Assembly: GCF_001611555.1 (NCBI RefSeq)
Contig: NZ_LSGP01000008.1
Location: 1-54,419, forward strand
From: Anaerosporomusa subterranea
Lineage (GTDB): Bacteria; Bacillota; Negativicutes; Sporomusales; Acetonemataceae
DNA: 54,419 nt
Reading direction: 5' to 3'
The stretch's first letter is position 1. Each line of letters begins with the position of its first letter. The position numbers and the translations under genes were made by a program. Under the pieces are notes generated by a model, which searched no databases, was not told the DNA's origin, and was given only the letters and a program-made list of their open reading frames with translations. This document shows, in pieces, positions 28,132 to 38,293 of the stretch.

Positions 28132-29315
28132 GCAAAGAGCAAATCATCTCGCAGGATCAATCCCACTATATGAAGGTATTTGGCCGCTATCCTGTCGTTT
28201 TGTCCCATGGTGACGGGCCTTACGTATATGACGTAGAGGGAAAGAAATATATCGACTTTCTGGCAGGGATCGCTGTCAATGTGTTAGGTCATGCTCATCC
28301 TCAACTCGTGGCTGCTATATCCGAACAAGCCGCCAAGTTGATTCATTGCTCTAACCTGTATTACACCGCTCCCCAGGCAAACCTGGCTAACAAGCTGAGC
28401 GAAGTCAGCGGCCTTGAACGTATCTTCTTAGCCAATAGCGGTGCCGAAGCCAACGAAGGTGCTATGAAACTGGCAAGAAAATACGCCAAAACGATCAGCC
28501 AAGATAAGGTAAACATCATCACAGCCGAGAATTCATTCCATGGTCGCACCCTGGCGACCTTGACGGCAACCGCGCAGCCGAAATACCAAAAAGGCTATGA
28601 ACCTTTGCCTCAAGGTTTCTCTTATGTTCCTTATAATGATATCGCCGCTCTGGCAGCAGCGATGAATGAACAAACTGCGGCCGTCATGCTAGAACCAATT
28701 CAAGGTGAGGGCGGCATTCAGGTTCCTGATGCCACCTATTTAGAGCAAGTGCGTGCACTTTGCGATCAGCATGGTGCGTTACTCATTTTTGATGAGATTC
28801 AAACTGGAATGGGGCGCACCGGAAAAATGTTCGCCTTCCAACATTCAACCATTAAACCAGACATTGTTACCTTAGCGAAGGGACTGGGCGGCGGCGTGCC
28901 AATCGGCGCCGTGCTGGCTAGCGAGAAGGTCGCTGGTGCGTTTGGGCCTGGCGATCACGGCTCTACCTTTGGCGGCAATCCGCTTGCCGCGGCGGCGGGG
29001 AATGCTGTGCTAGCTGTGATTGAACAGGAGAAGCTGTTAGCTAATGCTGAAGCTATCGGTCAGTATATGATCGGCGAACTGAACAAACTGAAAGCGAAAT
29101 ATCCGGCCTTGGTGAAGGATGTGCGCGGTAAAGGCCTGATGATCGGCATGCAACTGTATGTTCCTGGTGGCAATTTTGTTACGGCAGCCATGCAGCAAGG
29201 AGCTCTCATCAACTGCACAGCTGGCGATGTATTACGATTTGTACCGCCACTAATTATTACCCGTACCCATGTAGATGAACTGATCGCGATTTTGGATAAA
29301 GTGTTAGCGGCGTAA
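28128..29315 (+). CDS. argD: Acetylornithine aminotransferase
   Basis: This PLP enzyme makes acetylornithine from acetylglutamate semialdehyde. The 395-residue protein has NSGAEANEGAMKLARKY (103-119), the PLP-contacting Asp222 in FDEIQTGMGRTG and the Schiff-base Lys251 in LAKGLGGG. It starts with GTG, overlapping the argB stop by four bases. Confidence 0.96.
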   Translation: MSKEQIISQDQSHYMKVFGRYPVVLSHGDGPYVYDVEGKKYIDFLAGIAVNVLGHAHPQLVAAISEQAAKLIHCSNLYYTAPQANLANKLSEVSGLERIFLANSGAEANEGAMKLARKYAKTISQDKVNIITAENSFHGRTLATLTATAQPKYQKGYEPLPQGFSYVPYNDIAALAAAMNEQTAAVMLEPIQGEGGIQVPDATYLEQVRALCDQHGALLIFDEIQTGMGRTGKMFAFQHSTIKPDIVTLAKGLGGGVPIGAVLASEKVAGAFGPGDHGSTFGGNPLAAAAGNAVLAVIEQEKLLANAEAIGQYMIGELNKLKAKYPALVKDVRGKGLMIGMQLYVPGGNFVTAAMQQGALINCTAGDVLRFVPPLIITRTHVDELIAILDKVLAA

Positions 29316-29340
29316 TGAATCGAGAGGGAGAGTGAAGAAA

Positions 29341-30273
29341 ATGAGTTTGCGCGGTAAGGACCTACTGTCAGTGCATGATTTATCGCTTGCAGATATTGAG
29401 GATATTTTTGCCCTGGCCAAACAACTAAAAACTGAACGCAAACAAGGTATAGAGCATCATCTGCTTAAAGGCAAAACTCTGGGGATGATCTTCCAAAAGT
29501 CCTCGACCCGGACGAGAGTATCCTTCGAAGTGGGCATGTGGCAGCTTGGCGGCATGGCGTTATTTCTCAATTCCAATGATCTGCAAATTGGCCGTGGTGA
29601 GCCGGTAAAAGATACGGCGCGTGTTCTGGCGCGTTATCTTGACGGCATTATGATTCGCACCTATTCGCATGCTGAGGTAAAAGAATTGGCTGAGTATGCG
29701 AATATACCTGTTATCAACGGTTTAACCGATTTGATGCACCCTTGCCAGGCATTAACCGATCTGTATACAGTGCTCGAATGCAAGGGTGAGCTGAAAGGAC
29801 GAAAGATGGCGTATATCGGCGACGGCAACAACATGGCGAACTCGCTGCTGCATACCTGTGCGAAAGTCGGCATGCATATCTCGGTCGCCACGCCGCACGA
29901 ATATAAAGTCAATGAAGACATCGTCAAGGAAGCTAAGGCAGATGCAGCACAGTCCGGATCAGTCATTGAATTGGTTAATGATCCGTATCTTGCGGTTAAG
30001 GATGCTGATGTAATCTATACTGACGTTTGGGCAAGCATGGGTGAGAAAAGTAAGTGGCAAGTGCGTTGGCAGGCTCTCGCTCGCTTCCAGGTGAATAGTG
30101 AATTGGTTTCTGCCGCGAAATCTGATGCTGTGGTTATGCATTGTTTGCCGGCGCATCGTGATGAAGAAATCACCGCAGAGGTGATGGAATCTGCCCAGTC
30201 GATTGTCTTTGATCAGGCGGAGAATCGTCTGCATGTACAAAAAGCTATTATGGCCCTGTTAATGGGCGCTTAA
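29341..30273 (+). CDS. argF: Ornithine carbamoyltransferase
   Basis: The enzyme makes citrulline from ornithine and carbamoyl phosphate. The 310-residue protein has the carbamoyl-phosphate site STRTR (55-59), MHPCQ near 132-136 and HCLPAHR near 268. The ATG at 29341 is ten bases after AGAGGGAG; a GTG at 29332 is too close. No carbamoyl-phosphate synthase genes are in the window. Confidence 0.97.
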   Translation: MSLRGKDLLSVHDLSLADIEDIFALAKQLKTERKQGIEHHLLKGKTLGMIFQKSSTRTRVSFEVGMWQLGGMALFLNSNDLQIGRGEPVKDTARVLARYLDGIMIRTYSHAEVKELAEYANIPVINGLTDLMHPCQALTDLYTVLECKGELKGRKMAYIGDGNNMANSLLHTCAKVGMHISVATPHEYKVNEDIVKEAKADAAQSGSVIELVNDPYLAVKDADVIYTDVWASMGEKSKWQVRWQALARFQVNSELVSAAKSDAVVMHCLPAHRDEEITAEVMESAQSIVFDQAENRLHVQKAIMALLMGA

Positions 30274-30311
30274 TCAGATACATTTATTAAACAATGAGGA
30301 GGAAGTAAAAA

Positions 30312-31529
30312 ATGAATGATATTAAAAAGGTTGTACTCGCTTATTCCGGTGGTCTCGATACATCAGTTATCATCCCCTGGCTGAAAGAAAACTATCATTG
30401 CGAAGTTATCGCCATGTGCGCTGATGTCGGACAGGGTGATGAATTAAATCCTGTTCGCGAGAAAGCGCTCAAATCAGGCGCCAGCAAGGTCTATATCGAA
30501 GATCTTACAAAACCGTTTATTGAAGATTTTATTTGGCCGGTACTGAAAGCTGGAGCTGTTTATGAAGGCAAGTATCTGCTCGGAACCTCCTTTGCCCGCC
30601 CGATCATTGCCAAGGCATTAGTCGATATTGCAGAAAAAGAACAAGCTGACGCTATTTGTCATGGCGCCACCGGCAAAGGTAATGACCAAGTCCGGTTTGA
30701 ATTAACAGTCAAGGCACTTGCACCACATTTGAAAATCATCGCTCCTTGGCGCCTCTGGGATATTCGTTCCCGCGAAGACGCGATTGACTATGCGGAAAAA
30801 CACAATATTCCCATTCCGGTAACCAAGAAGCGTCCTTACAGCATGGACCGCAATATCTGGCATCTCAGTCACGAAGGCGCAGATCTCGAAGACCCCTGGA
30901 ATGAGCCGAAAGACGATGTTTTCATGGTTACCTCGACGCCTGAACAAGCACCTGACAAGGCAACATATATCGAAGTTAGCTTTGAAAAAGGCATCCCTGT
31001 AGCGGTAGACGGTGAAAAGCTCGGCGCAGTTGCATTGCTTGAAAAACTTAATGCAGTTGGCGCAGCCAATGGCATCGGCATTGCTGATATTGTAGAGAAC
31101 CGTCTGGTTGGCATGAAATCACGCGGTGTTTATGAAACACCTGGTGGCGCGATTCTGTTCTACGCGCATCGCGAGTTGGAGTATTTGACGCTAGACCGCG
31201 CGACTATGCACTATAAAGAGCAAGTTGCTGTCCGCTATGGTGAGTTGGTCTATGATGGAATGTGGTATTCACCATTGAAAGAAGCAATTGACGCATTTGT
31301 TGATTCGACACAGGCTACAGTCACCGGTACAGTGCGCATGAAGCTGTACAAAGGCAACATCATCAGCGCTGGCGCGAAATCCCCCTATTCACTCTACCAT
31401 GAAGGGTTTGTCACCTTTGGTCGCGACGAAGTCTATAATCAGCAGGATGCTGAAGGCTTTATCAATCTGTTTGGTTTGCCCTTGAAAATCAGGGCGCTGA
31501 TGCAGAAAGAGGCTAAGAAGAATGGCTAA
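30312..31529 (+). CDS. argG: Argininosuccinate synthase
   Basis: The enzyme joins citrulline and aspartate using ATP. The 405-residue protein has the N-type ATP pyrophosphatase loop AYSGGLDTS at residues 10-18 and the [14 protein letters not shown] segment. GAGGAGG precedes the ATG. The end overlaps argH by 8 bases. Confidence 0.98.
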   Translation: MNDIKKVVLAYSGGLDTSVIIPWLKENYHCEVIAMCADVGQGDELNPVREKALKSGASKVYIEDLTKPFIEDFIWPVLKAGAVYEGKYLLGTSFARPIIAKALVDIAEKEQADAICHGATGKGNDQVRFELTVKALAPHLKIIAPWRLWDIRSREDAIDYAEKHNIPIPVTKKRPYSMDRNIWHLSHEGADLEDPWNEPKDDVFMVTSTPEQAPDKATYIEVSFEKGIPVAVDGEKLGAVALLEKLNAVGAANGIGIADIVENRLVGMKSRGVYETPGGAILFYAHRELEYLTLDRATMHYKEQVAVRYGELVYDGMWYSPLKEAIDAFVDSTQATVTGTVRMKLYKGNIISAGAKSPYSLYHEGFVTFGRDEVYNQQDAEGFINLFGLPLKIRALMQKEAKKNG

Positions 31530-32934
31530 ACTTTGGGGTGGCAGATTTGCCAAGAATACAGACGCAATGGTGGAGGAGTTCACCTCCTCCATTGCCTTTG
31601 ATCAACGCATGTATCGCGAAGACATTGCGGGCAGTATTGCCCATGCCCGCATGTTGGCTAAATGCGGCATAATTGAAACAGAGGAAGCGGAAACGATTAT
31701 CACTGGGCTTTCAGGCATTCTTGCAGATATTGAAGCTGGAAACTTTTCGTTTGAAGTCTCGCTTGAAGATATTCACATGAATATCGAGAAGCGCCTGACT
31801 GAACGTATCGGGCCAGTCGGCGGCAAGCTGCACACTGCCCGCAGCCGCAATGACCAAGTTGCTCTAGACACCCATATGTATTTAAAGCGGGAGATCGCTG
31901 ATATCGCAGAACGACTGGTTGATCTGCAACAGTCTATTCTTGAAACCGCGGAAAAACATAAAACGATCATTATGCCCGGTTACACGCATTTGCAGAGAGC
32001 GCAGCCGATCCTGTTTTCTCACCATCTGATGGCATATTTCTTTATGTTGGCGCGGGACTTCTCACGCTTAGGCGGAGTATGGGAACGGACAGACATTATG
32101 CCGCTTGGTGCTGGGGCGCTAGCTGGCACGACGTTCCCCATCGATCGTTTCTTTGTTGCCGAACAGCTCGGTTTTAACAAGGTCTATGAAAATAGTTTGG
32201 ACGCAGTTAGTGACCGGGATTATGTCCTGGAGTTTCTATCTTTTGCGTCGATTCTGATGATGCATCTGAGCCGGTTGAGTGAGGAGATTATTCTTTGGTC
32301 AACGGCAGAGTTTTCGTTTATTGAACTTGACGATGCTCACTGCACAGGTTCTAGCATCATGCCGCAGAAGAAAAATCCTGATGTCTCAGAATTAGTGCGC
32401 GGCAAAAGTGGACGAGTGTTTGGTCATTTGATGGCTATGCTGACCATTGCCAAAGGGCTGCCGCTCGCCTATAACAAAGACTTCCAAGAAGACAAAGAAG
32501 GCTTGTTTGATACGATTGACACAGTGAAGTTTAGTATTACCGTCTATGCGGCTATGATAAAAGCCATGCGAATTAACGGCAATCGCATGGAACAAACGCT
32601 AACTCAAGACTTTTCAAATGCGACCGATATGGCTGATTATCTAGTGAAAAAAGGCCTGCCGTTTCGCCAGGCTCATGAAGTGGTCGGGAAAAGCGTCCGT
32701 TACTGTATCGAAAACGGCAAGTTCTTAATGGATTTATCCTTAGAAGAGTTTCGCCAGTTCTCGCCTCTATTTGCAGAAGACATTCAAGATGCCATACGAG
32801 TTGAAACCTGCGTTGCTAACCGGAACTCCTTCGGCGGTACGTCTTACCAACAGGTGGAGCTGGCAATCAAGTCTGCTCAGCAAACGGTAATTTCCGAGCG
32901 AGAAAAAGCGAAGATGTTTACTGCTTCGAAATAG
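31522..32934 (+). CDS. argH: Argininosuccinate lyase
   Basis: The enzyme performs the last step, giving arginine and fumarate. The 470-residue protein starts [20 protein letters not shown]. It has the fumarase-superfamily signature [12 protein letters not shown] at 276-287, with the catalytic serine, and [13 protein letters not shown] near 104-116. It is the last gene of the arginine operon. Confidence 0.97.
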   Translation: MAKLWGGRFAKNTDAMVEEFTSSIAFDQRMYREDIAGSIAHARMLAKCGIIETEEAETIITGLSGILADIEAGNFSFEVSLEDIHMNIEKRLTERIGPVGGKLHTARSRNDQVALDTHMYLKREIADIAERLVDLQQSILETAEKHKTIIMPGYTHLQRAQPILFSHHLMAYFFMLARDFSRLGGVWERTDIMPLGAGALAGTTFPIDRFFVAEQLGFNKVYENSLDAVSDRDYVLEFLSFASILMMHLSRLSEEIILWSTAEFSFIELDDAHCTGSSIMPQKKNPDVSELVRGKSGRVFGHLMAMLTIAKGLPLAYNKDFQEDKEGLFDTIDTVKFSITVYAAMIKAMRINGNRMEQTLTQDFSNATDMADYLVKKGLPFRQAHEVVGKSVRYCIENGKFLMDLSLEEFRQFSPLFAEDIQDAIRVETCVANRNSFGGTSYQQVELAIKSAQQTVISEREKAKMFTASK

Positions 32935-33473
32935 CTTGTGATCATGAACGGACACGAGTAACCCAATCACTGATACGCTGCAAATCATTGAGATGATTGC
33001 AAAATTAACGTTTATTAAATAAACCGTTAACAACTTGAACATCAGAGCTGACCAGTGGTTTTTCTTTCTGATTGTATCTAAATAGTTCGCCTCTAACGGC
33101 GTAAAAATTGGCATGGTACACCCGTGCCAATTTTTATTTTGTTTGCGGAAACATTTAAAATGTCATGGCACTTGACAAGGATTTTGGCACATAAAAGTAG
33201 AAAATAAATAGTTAACTGCTTGGGGATAATAAAACAACGCAAATAGTAATCTGATGTGTGCACTGTATGAAGTAAAATCTGTTACAGACGGACCTTCTAT
33301 AACTTCTGCTTGCCGATGAAAACAAGAGATGGGCGAGAAGCAATGCCCGCTCGAAAACTCGGGAATGCTGATAGAAAGCATGAAATGATCTGATCCTTTT
33401 GCTGTCATATACTATCATTTTCAAGTGGTATGATAAATAAAAATAAGCATATAATTTATTTAAGGAGAGGTAA
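32935..33473 (+). other. 539-base gap between argH and ilvE
   Basis: No convincing gene is seen. The first part holds two imperfect hairpins (about 32980-33000 and 33005-33030), then the terminator at 33103-33140. The rest, up to the ilvE ribosome site, has scattered short inverted repeats, including an imperfect one near 33340-33370, and a TATGAT box at 33429-33434 that could be the ilvE -10. Short open frames on the - strand here have no ribosome sites. I found no T-box AGGGTGG motif. Confidence 0.5.
33103..33140 (+). terminator. Terminator of the arginine operon
   Basis: An 11-bp perfect stem (33103-33113 with 33125-33135) extends by a G-U and two G-C pairs to a short loop. It is followed by TTTTTATTTT. 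It lies 168 bases after the argH stop, so the operon has a long 3' untranslated end. Confidence 0.88.
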
Positions 33474-34502
33474 ATGAATATGACTAAGTTAGCAAATATT
33501 GATTGGGGTAATTTAGGGTTTAGCTACATTAAAACAGACTTTCGTTATGTTTCTAATTGGAAAGATGGCAAGTGGGATGAAGGCAAACTGGTAACTGATA
33601 ATAAACTGACAATCAGCGAGGGGTCGACAGCGTTACACTATGGTCAGCAATGTTTCGAAGGATTGAAAGCCTACAGAACAAAAAATGGCGATATCCAACT
33701 TTTCCGTCCTTATGAAAATGCCAAACGGATCAATAACAGCGCTCAGCGTCTGCTAATGCCGGAAATTCCCGAAGAAAAGTTTATCGATGCCATTTTACAA
33801 GTGGTACGGGCGAATGAAGCCTATGTTCCTCCTTACGGTACTGGCGGGACTCTTTATATCAGACCGCTTCTGATCGGAGTGGGAGATAATATTGGTGTCG
33901 GTCCAGCTTCTGAATATTTGTTCTGCGTTTTCTGCATTCCCGTAGGTCCTTACTATAAAGGGGGCATGAAGCCTGTCAATTATACTGTTTCCGATTATGA
34001 TCGCGCAGCTCCCTATGGAACAGGCATGGCCAAAGTAGGTGGCAACTATGCAGCCAGCCTCTACTCCCATGAGTTGGCGAGAAAAAGCGGCTTTGCTGAT
34101 TGCATTTATCTTGATCCAACAACACATACAAAAATTGAAGAAGTTGGCGCAGCTAATTTCTTCGGTATCACGAAAGATGATGAATTTGTCACGCCGCAAT
34201 CTCCTTCGATTTTGCCCAGCATCACGAAGTATTCGCTTCTATATCTAGCCAAAGAGTTTTTACACTTAAAAGTGGCAGAGCGGGACGTCTTGATCGATAA
34301 TCTCGATGAATTTAAAGAAGCGGGTGCTTGCGGAACTGCGGCTGTTATTACGCCGATTGGTGGTATTCAATACAAAGATAAGCTCCACGTCTTCCATAGC
34401 GAAACAGAAGTGGGACCGGTTACTCAAAAGCTATACGATACTCTTTGCGGTATTCAATTCGGTGATTTGGAAGCACCAGGTGGATGGATTCTTAAGGTTT
34501 AA
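33474..34502 (+). CDS. ilvE: Branched-chain amino acid aminotransferase
   Basis: This PLP fold-type IV enzyme interconverts branched-chain keto acids and leucine, isoleucine and valine. The 342-residue protein has the Schiff-base Lys187 in [12 protein letters not shown], the [13 protein letters not shown] segment (57-69) and the EVGAANFF motif. TAAGGAGAGG precedes the ATG; a second ATG two codons on is possible. It stands alone between two long non-coding gaps. Confidence 0.95.
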   Translation: MNMTKLANIDWGNLGFSYIKTDFRYVSNWKDGKWDEGKLVTDNKLTISEGSTALHYGQQCFEGLKAYRTKNGDIQLFRPYENAKRINNSAQRLLMPEIPEEKFIDAILQVVRANEAYVPPYGTGGTLYIRPLLIGVGDNIGVGPASEYLFCVFCIPVGPYYKGGMKPVNYTVSDYDRAAPYGTGMAKVGGNYAASLYSHELARKSGFADCIYLDPTTHTKIEEVGAANFFGITKDDEFVTPQSPSILPSITKYSLLYLAKEFLHLKVAERDVLIDNLDEFKEAGACGTAAVITPIGGIQYKDKLHVFHSETEVGPVTQKLYDTLCGIQFGDLEAPGGWILKV

Positions 34503-34888
34503 TGGCTTTGTGACGGCCCAAGAGGTGATTTGTCCTTCAGGGGAAGCAGTATAAAAAATGTGAACGTAGCCTTTAGAACAACCTTATATCTGCTGAATAA
34601 AACAAGAAGCAAATAGACATCTTCAAAAGGTCATTTGAGATTTTCTGTATTGAGAGAGATTGCTTCACTTCGTTCGTAATGACACTTCTCGTGTCACTGC
34701 GAGCGAAGCGTGGCAGTCTTCTTTTTGTTAAGATGCAACAAGATTTTTATTCGAGCGTTCGTGCAAACCAGGTCGCTCCTTGAGGCAAGCTTATTTAAAA
34801 CTTTTTTTCATCATTGGCATGTCTGTCAAAAGGTTTTCCCTATTCTTGGGCAGAATAGTAATGGGGTAAGGATTTTTGAGGTGATCTT
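34503..34888 (+). other. 386-base gap between ilvE and cdaA
   Basis: No gene is supported. The gap has an AT-rich stretch, then the REP-like inverted repeat at 34654-34720, then an AT-rich leader ending in the GAGGTGAT ribosome site of cdaA. I could not pick a convincing cdaA promoter. An open frame at 34710-34916 runs into cdaA in another frame and lacks a ribosome site. Confidence 0.5.
34654..34720. repeat. REP-like imperfect palindrome
   Basis: The left arm AGAGATTGCTTCACTTCG, continuing to about 34684, is the imperfect reverse complement of the right arm 34691-34720 (GTGTCACTGCGAGCGAAGCG, then TGGCAGTCTT). The arms flank a 6-base centre. This GAGATTGCTTC/GAAGC-type palindrome resembles a dispersed extragenic repeat seen in many unrelated bacterial genomes. 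A CTTTTTG tail follows, so it may also terminate ilvE. Confidence 0.65.
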
Positions 34889-35707
34889 ATGCTGCTACAA
34901 ATACGGGGCATTTTAGCAACGATGAACCCGCTGGACATTATCGATATCGTCATTGTGGCCATAGTCCTGTACAAGTTTTTTTATATGATAAAGGATACGC
35001 GAGCAGTTGCTCTCCTAAAGGGCTTAGTTGTGCTTTTGGTCATGACTCTGGTGAGCAAATGGTTCGGTCTGAATGTCATCAATTGGTTGCTGCAAAAGTC
35101 GGCGACAGTCGTGCTAGTTGCGTTGCCAATTGTTTTTCAGCCTGAATTGCGCCGTGCCTTAGAACAATTGGGTAGAGGCGGCTTATTCCGCAAAAACGTC
35201 TTTTTAAGTGCGCAAGAGGCTGAAATCTTTATCAACGAGCTGGTTAAATCAGCTGTTACCTTATCACGCAATAAGATTGGGGCATTGCTTGTTATTGAAC
35301 GTGAGATTGGGCTTAATGATTACATGGAACAAGGCATCAAGATTGACGGGATTGTGTCATCCGAATTTATTATCAATATATTCATTCCTAATACCCCGCT
35401 TCATGATGGGGCAACAATCATACGCGGCAATCGGGTTATGGCAGCTGGCTGTTTATTGCCGTTGACTGAAGCAAACAATTTAAATAAAGAATTAGGCACA
35501 CGGCATCGTGCTGCTATTGGACTTACCGAACAAACTGATGCCATTGTGCTTGTCGTCAGTGAAGAAACGGGCGTTATCTCCCTTGCCCGCGGCGGACAGC
35601 TGCTACGCTATCTAGATGCAGAAGGCTTGAAAAAGAATTTGCTGCCCCTGTTTTTTACAAAGCAGACGGGGCTAAGTGATCTCTTACGCTGGAGGCCTAC
35701 AAAATGA
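34889..35707 (+). CDS. cdaA: Diadenylate cyclase CdaA (c-di-AMP synthase)
   Basis: CdaA makes cyclic di-AMP from two ATP at the membrane. The 272-residue protein has three hydrophobic segments in the first 85 residues, then a DAC domain with the DGA motif (173-175, PLHDGATII) and RHR (205-207, GTRHRAAIG). Both catalytic motifs are intact. It overlaps its regulator gene cdaR by four bases. Confidence 0.96.
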   Translation: MLLQIRGILATMNPLDIIDIVIVAIVLYKFFYMIKDTRAVALLKGLVVLLVMTLVSKWFGLNVINWLLQKSATVVLVALPIVFQPELRRALEQLGRGGLFRKNVFLSAQEAEIFINELVKSAVTLSRNKIGALLVIEREIGLNDYMEQGIKIDGIVSSEFIINIFIPNTPLHDGATIIRGNRVMAAGCLLPLTEANNLNKELGTRHRAAIGLTEQTDAIVLVVSEETGVISLARGGQLLRYLDAEGLKKNLLPLFFTKQTGLSDLLRWRPTK

Positions 35708-36627
35708 GGGAAAATGGATCGAAAAATGCAATTGCCAAAGTAATTGCTCTGGTGTTAGCTACTATCCTTTGGCTGTATGTTATGAATGAGCAGAATCCAC
35801 CGATGGAGACCAGTTTTACGTCTTCGCTTGAAATTCGCAATGTGGCTGCTTCGTCAGTAATCATAGACGCCCCTGATACGGTTAAAGTCAAGGTGAGAGC
35901 TCCCCGCAGCTTGATTGCTGGCATTTCAACAAAAGATATTAAACCATATATCGATGTAAAAGGTCTTGCGGAAGGACGGCACTCTCTGCAAGTGCGTGTT
36001 AACTTACCGCCGAGCATCGAATTAGTTGATATTACTCCTGAAAAAACCACCATTAAAGTGGATGCAGCTTTGCAACGGAAATTCGCTGTGGCTGTTCGCA
36101 TGACTGGAACGCCTAGTATGGGTACCGTGGTTGGTAAGACTGAGGTAGAACCTGGGCAAGTGACAGTTCAAGGACCCAAAAGCGCGGTTGATGCCATTGA
36201 CAAGGTCGTGGCGGCAATTGACTTGACAGGAAAAACCAAGGATATTGTTGAAGAAGTTCCTGCCGTTATCTATGGCCGTGATGGCCGGGAAGTGGAGGGA
36301 TTGTCGATTAATCCGGCTAAGGTAACGGTGAAAGCCGCTATTAGCCAAATACCAAACAAGAAGACAGTTGATGTAAAAACAGTTATATACGGAGACTTGC
36401 CTACAGGAATTGTGTTGCATCGTATTACCGGTTCACCGGAAAAAGTGGAACTCCAAGGCGATCCATTTGTGCTAGAAAAGATTGAATTCGTCTATACTGA
36501 GCCAATAAACGTTAACGGAATTGATAAGAATACCAAGAAAGATGTAAAATTGCAACTTAAAGAAGGCGTGACTGCGACTCCTTCCTCAGTATCTGTCCAG
36601 TTAGAAGTGGGTCCGCCTGTTAGATAG
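35704..36627 (+). CDS. cdaR: CdaA regulator, YbbR-domain protein
   Basis: CdaR binds CdaA and adjusts c-di-AMP synthesis. The 307-residue protein has one N-terminal membrane segment (about 10-27), followed by several YbbR-type beta domains outside the membrane. Family markers are SSLEIRNV, VKVRAPRSLI and VEVEPGQVTVQGPKSAVDAI-like segments repeated through the protein. It lies between cdaA and the FAD protein, 14 bases before the latter. Confidence 0.92.
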   Translation: MRENGSKNAIAKVIALVLATILWLYVMNEQNPPMETSFTSSLEIRNVAASSVIIDAPDTVKVKVRAPRSLIAGISTKDIKPYIDVKGLAEGRHSLQVRVNLPPSIELVDITPEKTTIKVDAALQRKFAVAVRMTGTPSMGTVVGKTEVEPGQVTVQGPKSAVDAIDKVVAAIDLTGKTKDIVEEVPAVIYGRDGREVEGLSINPAKVTVKAAISQIPNKKTVDVKTVIYGDLPTGIVLHRITGSPEKVELQGDPFVLEKIEFVYTEPINVNGIDKNTKKDVKLQLKEGVTATPSSVSVQLEVGPPVR

Positions 36628-36641
36628 GAGAAGCAGACAAT

Positions 36642-38237
36642 TTGATACGAATCACAGACTATCGCGTACCCATAGAGGACGAAACACCGCTGCCGAGGCT
36701 TGCGGCTAAGCGATTAAAATTGCCAACTGGCATTATTACTCAAGCGACGATTATTCGCAAGGCGCTCGACGCTAGGCGTAAAGGCAATATTGCGTTCGTC
36801 TATACTCTAGATGTTCAAGTCAACGGACCTGAGGCGCAAATCGTGCAACGTATGAGAGATTCACATGTGGCTTTGGTGGTAGAACCGCCGCCAGAGCCTG
36901 TTTTTTATGGCCATCAGCAACTAACAGATCGCCCTGTCATTGTTGGGTTCGGCCCTGCGGGCATGTTGGCTGCTTTGACCTTGGCTGAGCATGGCTATCA
37001 TCCTTTAGTACTTGAACAGGGCAGGGATATTGATCGCCGTACTGCCGATGTCGCTGCTTTTTGGCAGACCGGTAAACTTGATGAAATCTCGAATGTGCAG
37101 TTTGGCGAGGGTGGCGCCGGGACGTTTTCCGATGGCAAGCTAACAACGCGGGTAACTGATCCGCGTATGCGCCAAGTGCTAGATCAATATATCGAGGCAG
37201 GAGCGCCACCGGAAATTCGCTATTTATATAAACCTCATATCGGTACCGATCGTTTACGTCACGTTGTTAAGAACATTCGCCAGAAAGTAATTGCCTTAGG
37301 CGGAGAAGTGCGATTTGAAGCAAAAGTGGCTGATATCATTCTGCGGGATGGACAAGTTCAGGGGGTTGTCTTAGCTGACGGCAGCGTTATTGCCTGTTCG
37401 ACACTGTTATTAGGTATTGGTCATAGTGCCAGAGACACGTATGAACTCTTGCAGCGACGGGGAGTAGCGATGGAGCCAAAGCCCTTTGCGATCGGGGTTC
37501 GTATCGAGCATCCGCAAGAGATGATTGACTCAGCTCAATATGGTCAGTCCGCCGGACACAAGCAATTGAGTCCAGCCGATTATGCATTAGTCTATCATGA
37601 CAAATCCAGCGGTAGGACAGCCTATTCCTTTTGCATGTGTCCAGGCGGGTTAGTTGTGGCCGCTGCATCTGAGCACGGTGGGGTTGTCACCAACGGTATG
37701 AGCCTGTATCAACGTGCGTCCGGAATAGCCAATAGCGCGCTGGTTGTAAACGTTACAACTGCTGATTATGGCGGAGAGGTACTCGGCGGAATAGAATTTC
37801 AGCGACGCTATGAACAGTTAGCTTTTCAATTGGCTGGTGGTGACTATCGGGCACCAGCTCAGACAGTGGGCAGCTTTCTTTCAGGCTCGCTCGCTACTAA
37901 ATCTCCCTTACTAAAGCCTAGCTATCGACCAGGAATTGTTCAAACGCCTTTGGAAAAATGTCTGCCCGATTTTGTCATACATACTTTGCAACAGGCACTA
38001 CCCGATTGGGGCAGAAAAATTCGCGGTTTCAATCATCCGGAAGCTGTCATGACCGGTGTTGAGACTCGTACATCAGCACCGGTGCGAATTGTGCGCCAAG
38101 ACTTTCAATCAGTGTCTGTCCAAGGCTTATACCCAATAGGCGAAGGAGCAGGCTATGCCGGAGGGATCATGAGCGCTTCGTTAGATGGCATGAACGCTGC
38201 ATTGACACTAATGAAGACCTTCCAACCACCTCGGTGA
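36642..38237 (+). CDS. FAD-dependent oxidoreductase, COG2509-like
   Basis: The 531-residue protein is a flavoprotein of the uncharacterised dehydrogenase group COG2509. An N-terminal domain of about 90 residues (MIRITDYRVPIEDETPLPRL) precedes the FAD site VGFGPAGMLAALTL (101-114). The segments FGEGGAGTFSDGKLTTR and GEGAGYAGGIMSASLDGMNA are typical of the group. It starts with TTG. The substrate is unknown. It is inserted between cdaR and glmM and overlaps the upstream frame of glmM. Confidence 0.87.
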   Translation: MIRITDYRVPIEDETPLPRLAAKRLKLPTGIITQATIIRKALDARRKGNIAFVYTLDVQVNGPEAQIVQRMRDSHVALVVEPPPEPVFYGHQQLTDRPVIVGFGPAGMLAALTLAEHGYHPLVLEQGRDIDRRTADVAAFWQTGKLDEISNVQFGEGGAGTFSDGKLTTRVTDPRMRQVLDQYIEAGAPPEIRYLYKPHIGTDRLRHVVKNIRQKVIALGGEVRFEAKVADIILRDGQVQGVVLADGSVIACSTLLLGIGHSARDTYELLQRRGVAMEPKPFAIGVRIEHPQEMIDSAQYGQSAGHKQLSPADYALVYHDKSSGRTAYSFCMCPGGLVVAAASEHGGVVTNGMSLYQRASGIANSALVVNVTTADYGGEVLGGIEFQRRYEQLAFQLAGGDYRAPAQTVGSFLSGSLATKSPLLKPSYRPGIVQTPLEKCLPDFVIHTLQQALPDWGRKIRGFNHPEAVMTGVETRTSAPVRIVRQDFQSVSVQGLYPIGEGAGYAGGIMSASLDGMNAALTLMKTFQPPR

Positions 38238-38293
38238 TACGAGAAAGAACAAGAGAACTCGCTTTGCGTGTGAATAGTGAAAGGAGCAAAACC

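Noticed and set aside
33163-33424. Two overlapping - strand open frames in the argH-ilvE gap
   Set aside because: Neither has a ribosome site, they overlap each other in different frames, and the composition looks random.
34710-34916. Open frame of 68 codons before cdaA
   Set aside because: It begins inside the REP-like palindrome, lacks a ribosome site and overlaps the clear cdaA start.
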